Positions 1 through 6,470 of a DNA stretch of 11,599 bases are shown piece by piece (positions within the stretch are counted from its first letter, which is position 1; the number at the start of each line of letters is the position of its first letter). Location: contig QMPG01000068.1 in assembly GCA_003648455.1 (NCBI GenBank), positions 1 to 11,599 of the forward strand. The letters are read 5' to 3'. The notes beneath the pieces are model-generated. The model worked only from the letters and a program-made list of their open reading frames with translations. It did no database searches and was not told the origin of the DNA. The position numbers and the translations under genes are program-made. This DNA is from Bacteroidota bacterium (lineage in GTDB: Bacteria > Bacteroidota > Bacteroidia > Bacteroidales > B39-G9).

Positions 1-383
1 AACAAACAATCAACATTTTTTGTCGATGAAAAATTTCCTGTAAATATTGTTTACCCTCGATACGCTACGCTATCGGGACAGGCATGATTAAAAAATATTT
101 GTTCTCGCCAAGGCGCCAAGTACGCAAAGAAAAATAACAGCCACGAAATGATGAGCCTTAAAGCACAGTCATAATTAAAATTTTGCAATAAAATGCATAA
201 ATTAAAAAATGATTTAATAATTTTAATAAATTGTTCTAAACGCAAAGCGTTTGTGATGAATTTTTAATAAAATAACAAACCAAATTTGTTATTTTTTGAA
301 ATATTTATCATTAAAATCATTTTTATTCGTGTGTATTAGTGTTCATCCGTGGTTAAAAATAAATTAAATAATAAGTGATCATT
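1..383. other. Gene-free repeat-rich region upstream of the P-loop gene
   Basis: I see no credible gene here; the open frame on the minus strand is low-complexity and lacks a ribosome site. The stretch is a patchwork of decayed repeats. An imperfect hairpin has CTCGATA at 56-62 and TATCGGG at 71-77. At 106-134 there is a motif of the form CGCCAAGGCGCCAAG followed by TACGCAAAGAAAA, with a looser relative at 1183-1207. Around 328-360 there is a GTTCATCCGTGGTTAAAAA motif, parts of which recur just upstream of both DUF262 leaders (near 2681-2694 and 6273-6289). Motifs of this kind are scattered through many uncultured low-GC genomes. No convincing promoter was found for the downstream gene. Confidence 0.6.
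7..34. repeat. Dispersed palindromic element, copy 1
   Basis: CAATCAACAT, four variable bases (TTTT), then TGTCGATGAAAAAT. The same half-sites in the same order and spacing recur at 2147-2174 with GAAA as the spacer, apart from one local change (GATTGAAAAT there, GATGAAAAAT here). This copy is close to the window edge and its left arm may be cut. It is likely a small dispersed palindromic repeat of this genome; its role is unknown. Confidence 0.5.
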
Positions 384-956
384 ATGAATTTTAAAAAAAC
401 TGTCATAATTAACCGTGCGGTCGTTGGTTCAGGCAAAACGACTATAGCAAAATGTATTGCTCAAACCGTTAAATCAGCCGGTCTAACCGTGGCAATACAT
501 TCTACTGATGATTATTTTCTCACCTCATCAGGAAGATATGATTTTATTCCCGACAAATTAAAAGAATATCACCGGAAAAATCAAAATGCTTTCTGCGCGA
601 ATATTGATGCAGGAATTGATTTAGTTATAAACGATAACACAAATTTAGTCGCATGGCAGTGCGAACCTTATGTTGAAGTCGCTAAAAAAGCGGGTTATCA
701 AATAATTCTTATTCAATACGAACCGCGCAGTTTAGATGAACACATAAATTCACAAATAATGACAGATGATAACCCGAATGCACATGAAGTTCCTAACGAG
801 ACAATAATTAGAATGATAAAAGAGTATCATGAATTCAAGAAATCATTTCTTGAATATTATAATCCGGATTTTGTTATTACAATCCTTCCCCACGAATTCG
901 AGTCAGCTAAAAAAAACATCGGCAAAAAAATCTTAGATTTAACAATTAATGTTTGA
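384..956 (+). CDS. P-loop kinase/ATPase of the AAA_33 (N4BP2-like) type
   Basis: A predicted cytoplasmic ATP-binding protein of 190 residues; the exact substrate is unknown. Seen: a Walker A-like loop, AVVGSGKTT, at residues 12-20, where the usual first glycine is alanine. A STDDYF motif lies at 40-45, typical of the polynucleotide-kinase/N4BP2-like group after the second strand. An NDNTN segment at 83-87 matches the family's (I/V)xDNTN strand end. A basic and acidic helical region follows. Length fits single-domain members. I prefer the ATG at 384; an in-frame GTG at 375 would add three residues, and neither start has a clear Shine-Dalgarno site. Its GC content looks higher than that of the DUF262 genes (sample lines about 35-42%), so it probably belongs to an older part of the chromosome. 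Related P-loop proteins include zeta-like toxins, but no antitoxin is visible, so I do not call it a toxin. Confidence 0.8.
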   Translation: MNFKKTVIINRAVVGSGKTTIAKCIAQTVKSAGLTVAIHSTDDYFLTSSGRYDFIPDKLKEYHRKNQNAFCANIDAGIDLVINDNTNLVAWQCEPYVEVAKKAGYQIILIQYEPRSLDEHINSQIMTDDNPNAHEVPNETIIRMIKEYHEFKKSFLEYYNPDFVITILPHEFESAKKNIGKKILDLTINV

Positions 957-1341
957 AATTAGAAATTGGAAATTTGAATAGCCTGTTTGGAGTGCAGTAA
1001 TAAAGACACGATAGTGGCATTTACTGCGTTGACGAGTTATCGCCAAAACGATTTAATTTTATTTGCAACAATGAAATAACCCTGCTATTCGTGAGGGTCA
1101 TGATTTAATAGCAAAATTATTAAAATAAGACTTAAATCTTTTTTGCCACTAATGCGCGAATTAAAAACGAATACAACTTTGTAACGCTAAAGACGCAAGA
1201 AACGCAATTAATCATTTAATATTTCTTAAACCTAAAACCTAATTACTTAAAACTTAAATCTAATTTATTAATTTGTTCATTTTTGGTTATTGGACGATTG
1301 GGATTTCCTTAGAAATTAGGTTAATTAGATCAATTAGCCTC

Positions 1342-1369
1342 CTCGCAACTCGCTACTCGTAACTCGCCA
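1342..1369. repeat. Four-unit 7-bp tandem repeat
   Basis: Four consecutive heptamers: CTCGCAA, CTCGCTA, CTCGTAA and CTCGCCA. The CTCG core and final A are constant and positions 5-6 vary. It lies in non-coding DNA. It is probably a decayed microsatellite or part of a dispersed repeat; no function can be read from it. Confidence 0.75.
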
Positions 1370-1585
1370 CTAATTAAAAATCTATCCACTTCCGGTTAAT
1401 TTCTATCCGTATAAAAACATTCCGTTTTCCTATTGTTGTTTTATCCCCCCCTCCTATCACTATCTTTATGATTTCTGGCATATTAATTGCAATATGGGTT
1501 TTGTTGCTACAAATATTATGTCCCTAATGGGACTTAAAGCTTTTCGTGGAAGATTTGTCAATTAATCTAAAAAATAAACTTAATC

Positions 1586-1591
1586 AAGGAG
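1586..1591 (+). promoter_or_regulatory. Ribosome binding site AAGGAG
   Basis: AAGGAG sits 7 bases before the ATG at 1599. This good Shine-Dalgarno match is the main support for treating the following small frame as a real gene. Confidence 0.7.
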
Positions 1592-1598
1592 TAGAATT

Positions 1599-1940
1599 AT
1601 GAGTTGGAAAGAAATTGAAATTAATAAATTTAGTATTTCTTATGATGGAATGTACAATGTTGAATTTGAATATAATAATAAAGCTTATAATTTCCATATT
1701 TTTTTATCACATGATATGTTAATAAAATTATTAGAAAACGAAGGTATTCCTTTTGAGGATGCAAAATGTATGGATTTTTTCGATGCAACAAAATTTGAGA
1801 AATCAACCCTTTTGTTTGACATTTACAGCAAAGATAATGGGGCAATATCTTTTAGTACTTCGGGTCATAGCGATAATTATTTTGGCTATGAAATGTCCGG
1901 ACAACCTTTATACTTAGTTGAGTGTTCTATTAAAGATTAA
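1599..1940 (+). CDS. Hypothetical protein, 113 residues
   Basis: I do not recognise this protein. It has no signal peptide, membrane segment, cysteine cluster or catalytic motif that I can see. It is rich in aromatic and acidic residues and looks like a small soluble alpha/beta protein: an N-terminal half with alternating hydrophobic and aromatic positions (MYNVEFEYNNKAYNFHIF) and a helix near residues 40-48. The ATG is fixed by a strong AAGGAG site 7 bases upstream. It stands alone between non-coding repeat regions, with no operon partner, so context gives no role. Real-gene status rests on the ribosome site and protein-like composition. Confidence 0.6.
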   Translation: MSWKEIEINKFSISYDGMYNVEFEYNNKAYNFHIFLSHDMLIKLLENEGIPFEDAKCMDFFDATKFEKSTLLFDIYSKDNGAISFSTSGHSDNYFGYEMSGQPLYLVECSIKD

Positions 1941-2010
1941 AAATTCTTGGAAAAAATTGCCGGGTGGAAAAAGTTGAAAATATTTATGAAGACAATGGAT
2001 TAATACTTAT

Positions 2011-2125
2011 TAATGGAGGGACGCTGTCCTCAGCGTCCTTATTTACACGAATGTAATCGTCGGGGACGCTGTCCCCAGCGTCCTTATTTACACGAATGTG
2101 GTCGTCGGGGACGATGACCCTCCAT
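2011..2125. repeat. 45-bp tandem hairpin repeat with inverted ends
   Basis: Two direct 45-bp units lie at 2018-2062 and 2063-2107, differing at only a few bases, followed by a partial third (2108-2124). Each full unit starts with a perfect 8-bp stem and 4-base loop: GGACGCTG-TCCT-CAGCGTCC at 2019-2038 and GGACGCTG-TCCC-CAGCGTCC at 2064-2083. A TTATTTACACGAATGT segment follows, then TCGTCG. The whole block is framed by ATGGAGGG (2013-2020) and CCCTCCAT (2118-2125) in inverted orientation. It is much richer in GC than its surroundings. It may be a non-autonomous palindromic element; it could also end transcription from the small gene upstream, but there is no T-run. It is not a CRISPR array: the units abut with no unique spacers. 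Confidence 0.8.
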
Positions 2126-2141
2126 AATATTTTACGGCAAT

Positions 2142-2174
2142 ATTTTCAATCAACATGAAATGTCGATTGAAAAT
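2142..2174. repeat. Dispersed palindromic element, copy 2
   Basis: A 33-bp imperfect palindrome: ATTTTCAATC (2142-2151) pairs with GATTGAAAAT (2165-2174). After one mismatch, ACAT (2153-2156) pairs with ATGT (2160-2163) around a three-base loop. The core matches the element at 7-34. It lies between the 45-bp hairpin repeats and the RhuM remnant. Confidence 0.6.
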
Positions 2175-2230
2175 CTCTTATTGCTAAAACCCTCCGAAAA
2201 GATTATAATTAAAACTCAAATATATTTTTA

Positions 2231-2690
2231 AAGTCGGCAGTTGATAGTAAATGGCTTTCTCAAAAATCAATGGCACAACGTTTTGATTGTACTCCTGAAA
2301 ATATTATCCTTCATCTTAAAAATATTTACTCAACAGGAGAATTAGACGAAAAAGCAACTACTAAGGATTTCTTAGTAGTTCAAAAAGAAGGTTCTCGTGA
2401 AGTAAATCGAAGTATAAAACACTACAAGCATTGATTATGATCCAAAGGATGACAAAACGATTAAGTTTTTTCAAACGGTGCAAAATAAACTTTATAGGCA
2501 ATTAGTAAAAAAAAACGCCGCGGAACTTGTGCATGCACGACCAGATAGCAAAAAACCATTTGCGGGAATGAAATCGTGTGATAGAAAAATAGAAAAACAA
2601 ATCATTAAACAAGATGTCATTATTGCCAAAAATTATTTAGACGAAAATGAAATGAAGCCTCTCGGAAAAACGGCTCGATTCCGTGGATAA
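2231..2690 (+). pseudogene. Degraded RhuM-family gene (internal deletion and frame change)
   Basis: The first part (2231-2434) reads in one frame and resembles the N-terminal half of RhuM-family (virulence RhuM, DNA-binding) proteins: KWLSQKSMAQRF, then TGELDEKATTKDF, then QKEGSREVNRSIKHY, ending at a TGA at 2432-2434. From 2433 another frame continues with DYDPKDDKTIKFFQTVQNKL, AAELVHARPDSKKPF and DVIIAKNYLDENE, which match the C-terminal half. The central block of roughly 100 residues of the family (normally an ISVGYR-like motif and the following helices) is missing exactly at the frame switch. The normal C-terminal tail is also missing, because the frame stops at 2688-2690 where the leader repeat begins. 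The frame starting at GTG 2478 is only a fragment. RhuM genes often sit inside type I restriction loci, so this is a relic of an earlier restriction neighbourhood. Confidence 0.8.
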
Positions 2691-2734
2691 AAAATATTTC
2701 CAAGAGCAAACAAGCAAAACAATTAACTATTCGC

Positions 2735-2740
2735 TATAAT
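2735..2740 (+). promoter_or_regulatory. Candidate -10 box TATAAT, leader A
   Basis: A perfect TATAAT lies about 135 bases before the first DUF262 start. No good -35 hexamer stands 16-18 bases upstream (the best is AAGCAA), so this is a candidate only. It is fully conserved in leader copy B. If the transcript starts here, the mRNA has a long untranslated leader of about 125 bases. Confidence 0.35.
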
Positions 2741-2861
2741 ATTAATGTTCATTTCAGATTAATAAAGTTTACCGGTATTAAAGTTCCGTATCTCTGTATC
2801 CAATCGGTGAAATATCTAACACCAAAAACAAACATTCGCAAAATTGAGAAATTATAAATAT

Positions 2862-2867
2862 AAGGAG
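2862..2867 (+). promoter_or_regulatory. Ribosome binding site AAGGAG for DUF262 gene 1
   Basis: AAGGAG lies 7 bases before ATG 2875, inside the duplicated leader. The same site serves gene 3, with 8 bases of spacing because of the single extra A. Confidence 0.75.
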
Positions 2868-2874
2868 AAATATA

Positions 2875-4176
2875 ATGTGTGAAAGTCTTGAAAAAAATAA
2901 TATAGAATTAAAAACATTGCCTTTAGGGGATTTACTTGGTTTAGAGCTTAATTCAAATGATGAAAACAAACCTATTATACCTTTTGAAAATGATTATAAT
3001 TTAGCCATCCCGGATTATCAGAGAATTTATTGCTGGGATGAAAAAAATGTTATTAAACTTTTAGAAGATATAAATGATTATGCTGATAAAAAATATCATT
3101 TGGGAACTATTATACTTCATAAAAAAGACAATAAATATGATATTGTTGATGGGCAACAGCGTTTGGTAACTTTATCATTACTACTTTTAGAACTAAATAA
3201 AAATATCAATACCAAAATATTAAATGAGAAATTTAAATCTATTGAAGCTCAAAATTATATAGCTTACAATAAGTGGTTGATAAAAGTGTTTTGTGAAAAG
3301 AATAATATTATTTCTAATATAATTGACAATCTTCAATTTAGTGTTTTAATAATTAATGAAGGTTCTTTAGATTTAGCTTACACTTTCTTTTCAAATCAAA
3401 ATTCACGAGGAAAATCTTTAACTGATTATGATTTGTTAAAAGCACATCATTTGCGATATATTTATATACCCGAACAAGCAAAACATTTGGCAGAAAGGTG
3501 GGATTCAATTATTTTATCATCGGATAATGATGACTGTACCAAAGATTTAGGAAGAACACTTGGCATATATCTATTTCGACTAAGAAAATGGATGCAAAAA
3601 CAAGAATGGAGTAACGATAAAAAACATAAAGTGAAAGATGAATTTGAAGCTGCACCTATCATTAATGGCATCCCACCATTTGGAGAACAATTTCAATTTT
3701 ATGAATCAATACAAGGTGGAACACATTTTTTCGCTTATGCAGATTATTTTATATATAAATACAGAATGTTTTCAGAAACTAATGAATATAAAACTTTACA
3801 AAAACATTTGCAACGCGAAAAACATTGGTGGTATAAAGATATCATCGAAGCCTTTTTATTCGCATATTATATAAAATTTGGAACTATTTATCTAACTGAT
3901 GCTTTAATCGGAATTATTCACATTATTTCTAAACACAGATACGATACTTCAAGAGCATATTTAAAATCTCTCTTGAAAATGGCTGGCGACTCAGAGTTGA
4001 TAATGATGATAGACCAAGCAACATCACCCACTTTTTTTCTTGCTAAAATGAAAAACATTATTAAAAGACAAGATAATATAGCTAATTTTGAAGGAACAAG
4101 AATGCGATATAAATATCATGTTGAAAAAATTATCAAGGAAATTAAAATCGATTGTTATTCTATAATAAATTACTAA
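2875..4176 (+). CDS. DUF262 protein 1 (no HNH domain), 433 residues
   Basis: A GmrS/ParB-like DUF262 protein, probably a nucleotide-hydrolysing DNA-sensing subunit of a restriction-type defence system (family knowledge from GmrSD and SspE; role here inferred). Seen: IPDYQRIYCW at residues 45-54, YHLGTII near 74-80, and the hallmark DGQQR at 92-96 followed by a leucine-rich helix (LVTLSLLLLEL). The second DUF262 signature, FFSNQNSRGKSLTDYDLLKA, lies at 171-190. The C-terminal 200 residues are helical and basic at the end. There is no EHI...GNL motif, so DUF1524 is absent. At 433 residues it is the shortest of the four. The start is fixed by AAGGAG 7 bases upstream. Gene 2 begins 12 bases after its stop, so the two are very likely co-transcribed. 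The coding sequence is extremely A+T rich. Confidence 0.9.
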   Translation: MCESLEKNNIELKTLPLGDLLGLELNSNDENKPIIPFENDYNLAIPDYQRIYCWDEKNVIKLLEDINDYADKKYHLGTIILHKKDNKYDIVDGQQRLVTLSLLLLELNKNINTKILNEKFKSIEAQNYIAYNKWLIKVFCEKNNIISNIIDNLQFSVLIINEGSLDLAYTFFSNQNSRGKSLTDYDLLKAHHLRYIYIPEQAKHLAERWDSIILSSDNDDCTKDLGRTLGIYLFRLRKWMQKQEWSNDKKHKVKDEFEAAPIINGIPPFGEQFQFYESIQGGTHFFAYADYFIYKYRMFSETNEYKTLQKHLQREKHWWYKDIIEAFLFAYYIKFGTIYLTDALIGIIHIISKHRYDTSRAYLKSLLKMAGDSELIMMIDQATSPTFFLAKMKNIIKRQDNIANFEGTRMRYKYHVEKIIKEIKIDCYSIINY

Positions 4177-4188
4177 AAATATAAAATA

Positions 4189-6039
4189 ATGAATAATAAT
4201 AAATATACACCAGCAAATATAAATAATCTGAAATTTTCAATTCCCCTTTATCAGAGATTATTTGAATGGGACAAGAATCAAATAAATCAATTAATGAATG
4301 ATTTATATCAAAGTTATACAAAAGACAATAGTAATCCATATTATATTGGAATGTTGACCGTCTCTAAAGAAAAAAATGACCTTTATGTTTTAGTTGACGG
4401 TCAGCAACGCTTTACTCTATTAATGCTAATGGGGATTGTGTTTCAGACTAAAGATTGGAAAACTTTCTCAACAGAAGACCGACTAAAATTTTTCGCTCGA
4501 AAAAATGACGAAGAATATTTGAAAAATAAGATTTCTATACCAACAACAAATGTTAGAAATTTAGACGATTATAAAAATACTAAGATGGAAAATGCGATTA
4601 CTACAATTCACAATTTTGTTAATGCAAAAGAAGATAAAGATAAATTCATTAATTATATTTATAATAATACAACTTTTTTTATTTCAGAATTACCAAAAGA
4701 TTATTCTTCGCAAGATTTGAATAGATACTTTGAATCAATGAACGCTACCGGTCGTGGTCTTGAAAATCATGAAATTCTAAAAGTCATTTTGTTGAAAAAA
4801 ATTATTGATAATAAAGAGTTTTATACTAAAATATGGAATGCTGTTTCTGAAATGGATAAACCTTTAATAAGACAAAAAACTTGTAGAGAAAAAAACGAAA
4901 AGGTTAATTGGCTTAATATATTGGAAAACATTTGCGATCCTTTTGAATTATTTAAATATTGCAATGCTTCTTGTGATAATACAAATAAAATTAGAACCGG
5001 AAATGATAAAAATAAATTTGATTCCATAAAAGAAATTAAGCCAAGCAATATTTTGCCAAGTAAGCAATTTAGAACACGAAACGAAAGAGCGATATTAAAT
5101 TTCAGCGAGTTCTTATTGCAAGTTTTGTGGTTGCAATTAACAGAAGATGAAAGAAAAAAGACGAGCGGATTTCATAATTCTCATAAATTACTTGAAACAT
5201 TTGAAAAACATCTATCAAACGATAAAACAGAACATTTCTTCTCTAATTTATTGAAATATAGAGTTTTATTTGATTATTTTATTTTAAGAATTAATAGTAA
5301 TGAATCAAATGACATCTCATATTCTTTGAATTTTAAAGATAATAATAATGATAATAACGGAATCCTCGAAGCTTTAAAACAATATCAATCTATGCTTTAT
5401 GTAAGTACTTCTTCAAATTTATGGTTAACTCCTATTCTTAATTACTTAAAGGATAATATTAGAATTAACGCTGAAGATTTTCTAAAAAAATTAAAAGAAA
5501 TTGATAATGAAAGACACTCAAATGACAATTTAACTTTAATATATGAAAAAATAGACAGATATTGGTTTTGGCGATTAGATTATTATTTATGGGAAAAAAG
5601 AAATGAATATTTTAATGAAAAAGAAGCATTAAAAATAGCACAAAATTATCTCTTCAAAACAAACCGTTCTATAGAACACATAGCACCACAAAATCCAAAA
5701 AGTAAAAGTTGGGTGCTACTTGATAACGAACTGCTTCACTTGTTTGGAAATTTAGTAATGATTTCTTCAGGACAAAACTCATCATTGCAAAATGAATCAT
5801 TTGAAGTAAAACGCGCTCATGTCGAAGCTTTTATAAATAGAAGTAAATATGGTTCAATAGAAAGTCTTAAAATGCTTAAAGTTTACGAGTTCAATGAATG
5901 GACAATTAAAAATCTGGAAAACCATCAAAACGAAATGATCGAAGTTCTAAAAAAATCATATTTAGAAACTAATCCCGAAAAATATTCTGAAATTATTAAT
6001 AAATTAAAAAACAGTAAAATAAAATCCAATAAAATCTAA
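4189..6039 (+). CDS. DUF262-DUF1524 (HNH) protein 2, 616 residues
   Basis: Predicted GmrSD-type fusion: an N-terminal DUF262 sensor/NTPase and a C-terminal DUF1524 HNH nuclease. Seen: IPLYQRLFEW at residues 18-27, YYIGML near 51-56, DGQQR at 70-74, and the second signature FESMNATGRGLENHEILK at 181-198. A long helical middle follows. The HNH region has IEHIAPQ at 495-501 (His497 the likely catalytic histidine), then FGNL at 519-522 and a downstream Asn in the SSGQNSSLQN stretch (526-535). The order EH-xxP...GNL...N is that of DUF1524. Length is normal for such fusions. No clear ribosome site precedes ATG 4189; the 12-base gap to gene 1 suggests translational coupling. In GmrSD and SspE this domain pair restricts phage DNA carrying base or backbone modifications; the target here is unknown. 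Confidence 0.92.
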   Translation: MNNNKYTPANINNLKFSIPLYQRLFEWDKNQINQLMNDLYQSYTKDNSNPYYIGMLTVSKEKNDLYVLVDGQQRFTLLMLMGIVFQTKDWKTFSTEDRLKFFARKNDEEYLKNKISIPTTNVRNLDDYKNTKMENAITTIHNFVNAKEDKDKFINYIYNNTTFFISELPKDYSSQDLNRYFESMNATGRGLENHEILKVILLKKIIDNKEFYTKIWNAVSEMDKPLIRQKTCREKNEKVNWLNILENICDPFELFKYCNASCDNTNKIRTGNDKNKFDSIKEIKPSNILPSKQFRTRNERAILNFSEFLLQVLWLQLTEDERKKTSGFHNSHKLLETFEKHLSNDKTEHFFSNLLKYRVLFDYFILRINSNESNDISYSLNFKDNNNDNNGILEALKQYQSMLYVSTSSNLWLTPILNYLKDNIRINAEDFLKKLKEIDNERHSNDNLTLIYEKIDRYWFWRLDYYLWEKRNEYFNEKEALKIAQNYLFKTNRSIEHIAPQNPKSKSWVLLDNELLHLFGNLVMISSGQNSSLQNESFEVKRAHVEAFINRSKYGSIESLKMLKVYEFNEWTIKNLENHQNEMIEVLKKSYLETNPEKYSEIINKLKNSKIKSNKI

Positions 6040-6284
6040 AACAAACGTACAGGCGTTGGAAACTACAATTGAAAAAGTGTTAACCAGTAGTTGTCTTGAA
6101 AAACTTCAAAATCATGGATAACTTGGCTAATAATAACAAAACAAGAAACGCTGCAGTATACACCTTAACTTTGACAAAAAATGGTCTTGAAAATGGGGTA
6201 CACTTTAAAGGGACATAAGGAACCACAACTTGTCCCGATAAATCGACATAAAATTATGTTTTTAATCATCTGTGTTCATGGTTG
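6040..6284. other. Intergenic spacer between the two DUF262 pairs
   Basis: No gene is called. A short frame near 6042-6121 ends at a TAA and could be a coding relic, but I cannot match it to a family. Weak inverted repeats are AACTAC (6061-6066) with GTAGTT (6088-6093), and GGGACA (6210-6215) with TGTCCC (6231-6236). A GGGGTACACTTTAAAGGGAC stretch near 6196-6214 looks like part of a mobile-element end or dispersed repeat, without proof. A GTTCATGG motif at 6274-6281, related to the repeat motif near 345-354, directly precedes leader copy B. No T-run terminator is visible after gene 2, so read-through from the first pair is possible. Confidence 0.45.
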
Positions 6285-6329
6285 AAAAATATTTCCAAGA
6301 GCAAACAAGCAAAACAATTAACTATTCGC

Positions 6330-6335
6330 TATAAT
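6330..6335 (+). promoter_or_regulatory. Candidate -10 box TATAAT, leader B
   Basis: Same TATAAT as in leader A, about 135 bases before gene 3, in an identical sequence context. It implies that the second pair has its own promoter. No strong -35 element is seen. Confidence 0.35.
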
Positions 6336-6456
6336 ATTAATGTTCATTTCAGATTAATAAAGTTTACCGGTATTAAAGTTCCGCATCTAAGCATCCAATC
6401 GGTGAAACATTTAACACCAAAAACAAACATTCGCAAAATCGAGAAATTATAAATAT

Positions 6457-6462
6457 AAGGAG
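6457..6462 (+). promoter_or_regulatory. Ribosome binding site AAGGAG for DUF262 gene 3
   Basis: AAGGAG lies 8 bases before ATG 6471, within the duplicated leader, and decides the start of gene 3. Confidence 0.75.
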
Positions 6463-6470
6463 AAATATAA

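Larger units (their letters stand above)
957..1598. other. Gene-free region with decayed interspersed repeats
   Basis: No open frame with family resemblance was found on either strand. An inverted pair GCAGTAA (994-1000) and TTACTGC (1021-1027) could form a weak stem. Near 1144-1207 are decayed repeat motifs (CCACTAATGCGCGAATTAA and AACGCTAAAGACGCAAG). From about 1221 to 1260 there is a low-complexity run of AAACCTAAAACCTAATTACT-like units. A 7-bp-period repeat follows at 1342-1369. A small perfect hairpin GTCCC-TAAT-GGGAC lies at 1520-1533, about 65 bases before the next start codon; it may be part of a dispersed repeat or a leader structure. No convincing rho-independent terminator was found after the P-loop gene. 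Confidence 0.55.
2689..2874 (+). repeat. DUF262 leader repeat, copy A
   Basis: This segment is repeated almost exactly at 6285-6470, 3595 bases downstream: 7 substitutions and one extra base over about 186 positions, all differences in the last half. Both copies end at the start codon of a DUF262 gene and contain the same TATAAT box and AAGGAG site. They begin at the same point (aaaaatatttccaagagc), where the flanks stop matching. A reading frame in the sense direction is open through the repeat and ends with TAA at 2855-2857, just before the ribosome site. It could be the relic of a gene end or a tiny basic peptide. Likely origin: duplication of a promoter/leader, or of a whole cassette start, during assembly of the array. 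Confidence 0.9.
6285..6470 (+). repeat. DUF262 leader repeat, copy B
   Basis: Second copy of the leader at 2689-2874, about 96% identical by direct alignment. The substitutions cluster between about 6384 and 6440. The first 95 or so bases, including the TATAAT box, are identical, as are the last 30 except for one extra A before the ATG. The sense frame stays open from about 6252 to a TAA at 6450-6452. Seen as codons, three of the seven substitutions are silent, two change His to Tyr, and two fall in one Ser/Cys codon. Confidence 0.9.

Noticed and set aside
51..245. Minus-strand 64-residue frame
   Set aside because: Low-complexity Phe/Leu/Ile-rich translation across repeat DNA, without a ribosome site or family resemblance.
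375..383. GTG start for the P-loop gene
   Set aside because: The ATG at 384 gives the normal short N-terminus before the first strand, and no ribosome site favours the GTG.
2018..2124. Possible CRISPR array from GC-rich repeats
   Set aside because: The 45-bp units are joined head to tail with no unique spacers, there are only two and a half, and no cas gene is in view.
2478..2690. Stand-alone 70-residue gene with a GTG start
   Set aside because: It is the C-terminal piece of the broken RhuM gene; similarity to the family continues upstream of the GTG in the same frame, and there is no ribosome site.
6042..6121. Coding relic after DUF262 gene 2
   Set aside because: A short open frame with no recognisable family and no start; it could arise by chance.
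6196..6236. Insertion-sequence end
   Set aside because: GGGGTACACTTTAAAGGG and a 6-bp inverted pair look suggestive, but there is no transposase, matching far end or target duplication.
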